Assembly: GCF_000348785.1 (NCBI RefSeq)
Contig: NC_020520.1
Location: forward strand, 4,278,001 to 4,342,000
DNA length: 64,000 nucleotides
Reading direction: 5' to 3'
Origin: Ilumatobacter coccineus YM16-304
GTDB lineage: Bacteria > Actinomycetota > Acidimicrobiia > Acidimicrobiales > Ilumatobacteraceae
The notes under the pieces were generated by a model. The model was not told the DNA's origin and searched no databases. It saw only the letters and a list, made by a program, of their open reading frames with translations. A program made the translations under genes and the position numbers. This document shows positions 62,949 through 64,000 of this stretch, piece after piece (the stretch's first letter is position 1; each line of letters begins with the position of its first letter).

Positions 62949-63653
62949 TTACCGTGCCGAGACGGTCACTCGGCAAGGTGTGCGGCTGGTGAGGGTGGCG
63001 AAGTCACGGGTGGTGGCGTCGCCCATCTCGTCGACGAATCCTTCGATGAGCCCTCTGTGTAAACCACAGACGAGCTCGGGATGTTCCCGGGCCAGCTCCG
63101 CGAACGGACAGTTCGCGAACGCGATGACCGCGGATCCGTCGTCGTCGGGGCCATCTGCGTGTGTGGCGGACTGTGTGGCGGGGTGCGCATCGGCGACCAC
63201 CGGGTCGAAGCCGAGCTTGTCGAGATCGGACACGAGTGCTTCGAGCGTGGACGGCGCCTCGGCGTACGGACGCGCTCGACGGCGGCCTTCCTCGTCGCCG
63301 ACCGCTGCCGCGTCGTCGCTGCTGGCCTGGAGCCGCTTGGCCATCGACAGCACCATCTTGGCGAGGACCGGCGTGGTCGGCGGTTCGAGGCCGAGCAGCG
63401 GGGCCGACTCGGCGATGGCGTAACGGTGCTGCGGACGACCCACATCACCTCGCCCTCCGACATGCACCTCGAGCAACCCCACATCGCGCATGCGCTCGAG
63501 GTGCGGGCGCACCGTGTTGGCATGCAGGCCGAGGGTGGCGGCGATGTCGCTCGTGGCGAGTGGCCGACTCGAACGGGCGAGCTCGAGGTAGATCGCGTAG
63601 CGGGTGTTGTCGCCGAGTGCTTTGAGCACGTCGAGAGGCACCAGCGTTTCCAC
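62949..63653 (-). CDS. SufR-like Fe-S-sensing winged-helix repressor
   Basis: 234 residues. The N-terminal winged helix is 'LKALGDNTRYAIYLELARSSRPLATSDIAATLGLHANTVRPHLERM'. The C-terminal sensor has Cys residues in 'FANCPFAELAREHPELVCGLHRGLIEGF' and 'RTPCRVTV', the pattern of SufR-type regulators that bind a labile [4Fe-4S] cluster. Its neighbours are erpA and an ApbC-like gene, both Fe-S factors. The GTG start lies 6 nt after a TAATCT -10 box. Confidence 0.85.
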   Translation of the reverse strand: METLVPLDVLKALGDNTRYAIYLELARSSRPLATSDIAATLGLHANTVRPHLERMRDVGLLEVHVGGRGDVGRPQHRYAIAESAPLLGLEPPTTPVLAKMVLSMAKRLQASSDDAAAVGDEEGRRRARPYAEAPSTLEALVSDLDKLGFDPVVADAHPATQSATHADGPDDDGSAVIAFANCPFAELAREHPELVCGLHRGLIEGFVDEMGDATTRDFATLTSRTPCRVTVSAR

Positions 63654-63659
63654 ACGACG

Positions 63660-63691
63660 AGATTACACGGCATTCGCCGGTAAAATTACCG
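63660..63691. promoter_or_regulatory. Divergent leaderless promoters and candidate Fe-S operator
   Basis: Minus strand: TAATCT (63665-63660) is 6 nt before the SufR-like GTG. Plus strand: TAAAAT (63681-63686) is 6 nt before the ATG at 63693. The inverted repeat CGGTAA-AA-TTACCG (63678-63691) covers the plus-strand -10 box and is a plausible binding site for the SufR-like protein. Confidence 0.6.
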
Positions 63692-63692
63692 C

Positions 63693-64000
63693 ATGGTCAG
63701 CGACGCCACCTCCACCGGACAGGCGAGGCGCCCAGCGCCGCCCACGCCCGAGGAGGTGCGCGGCGTGCTCGAATCGGTCATCGACCCCGAACTCGGTGCC
63801 GACATCGTGTCGCTCGGCATGGTGCCCTCGGTCGAGGTCGCCGACGACGGCGTCGTCACGGTCGAGATCAAGCTCACCATCTCCGGCTGCCCGATGCGCG
63901 CCGACATCCAGAAGGAAGTCAAAGATCGCGTCGAGTTGCACCCCGGCGTCAGCAAGGTCGCGATCACCTGGGGCGAGATGAACGCCGAGGAGCGCAGCGA
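63693..64000 (+). CDS. Mrp/ApbC-type Fe-S carrier, N-terminal MIP18 domain, cut by window end
   Basis: 102 codons are visible with no stop. The MIP18 (DUF59) domain reads 'VLESVIDPELGADIVSLGMV', 'VTVEIKLTISGCPMRADIQKEV' and 'VAITWGEMNAEER'. The typical continuation is a P-loop ATPase that carries Fe-S clusters, but it lies outside the window, so a stand-alone SufT-type protein cannot be excluded. It is divergent from the SufR-like gene with only 39 bp between starts. Confidence 0.85.
   Translation, partial: MVSDATSTGQARRPAPPTPEEVRGVLESVIDPELGADIVSLGMVPSVEVADDGVVTVEIKLTISGCPMRADIQKEVKDRVELHPGVSKVAITWGEMNAEERS

Overview
The window is high-GC, densely packed bacterial DNA with a clear actinobacterial gene set: mshA with its YbjN partner, a WhiB protein, an RsiG-like anti-sigma protein, a rex-hemACD operon, an Rv3679/Rv3680-type Get3-like ATPase pair, clpS-DUF2017 and a GlnR-type orphan regulator. 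Ethylmalonyl-CoA mutase, paired Mrp antiporters and RLVDTR-type secreted-protein repeats point towards the Acidimicrobiia (Ilumatobacter-like). That placement is inference from gene content, not from a marker gene. No rRNA, tRNA, CRISPR array or insertion sequence was found.

Layout. 1-5786: the end of a secreted propeller/choice-of-anchor gene, then rex-hemA-hemC-hemD behind a promoter carrying a near-perfect Rex operator. 5820-6335: a 96-bp tandem repeat array. 6360-13331: housekeeping genes (SAM hydrolase, proC, mshA-ybjN, RsiG-like and MoaD/ThiS-like pair, a membrane-anchored cyclophilin, a tyrosine phosphatase). 13410-26144: two complete Mrp (Mnh) Na+/H+ antiporter operons. The first is headed by a translationally coupled beta-carbonic anhydrase, and a winged-helix regulator lies between the two.

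26246-34725: 3-hydroxybutyryl-CoA dehydrogenase under a perfect 20-bp palindrome, aat, ethylmalonyl-CoA mutase behind a long structured leader, clpS, the Get3-like pair, an NfeD-type membrane protein and whiB. 34747-38514: selB-selA, dut and a 36-bp minisatellite. 38548-45833: NUDIX, hotdog thioesterase, a lipoprotein, NAD synthetase and an FtsX-type ABC exporter. 45989-51013: convergent genes for a lipoprotein penicillin-acylase-type hydrolase and a PQQ sugar dehydrogenase-like secreted protein. 51189-54395: two glutamine synthetases (GSII and GSI) followed by a GlnR-like regulator. 54405-61452: an SGNH lipoprotein, a four-gene purine/xanthine-type operon (compact XDH-like fusion, RidA, small membrane protein, 8-oxoguanine deaminase) and an OmpA/fasciclin cell-envelope pair. 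61561-64000: a Tat lipoprotein, erpA, a SufR-like regulator and the start of an Mrp/ApbC-type Fe-S carrier gene.

Recurring themes. Genes overlap by 4 bp (ATGA/GTGA) throughout the operons. Several start codons sit about 6 nt after a -10-like hexamer, so leaderless transcription appears common. Convergent genes are closed by long perfect palindromes. The most notable items are the carbonic anhydrase/Mrp coupling, the RsiG-like protein with two c-di-GMP motifs, the compact XDH-like fusion in a deaminase operon, a dispersed 33-bp palindrome, and the paired minisatellites.
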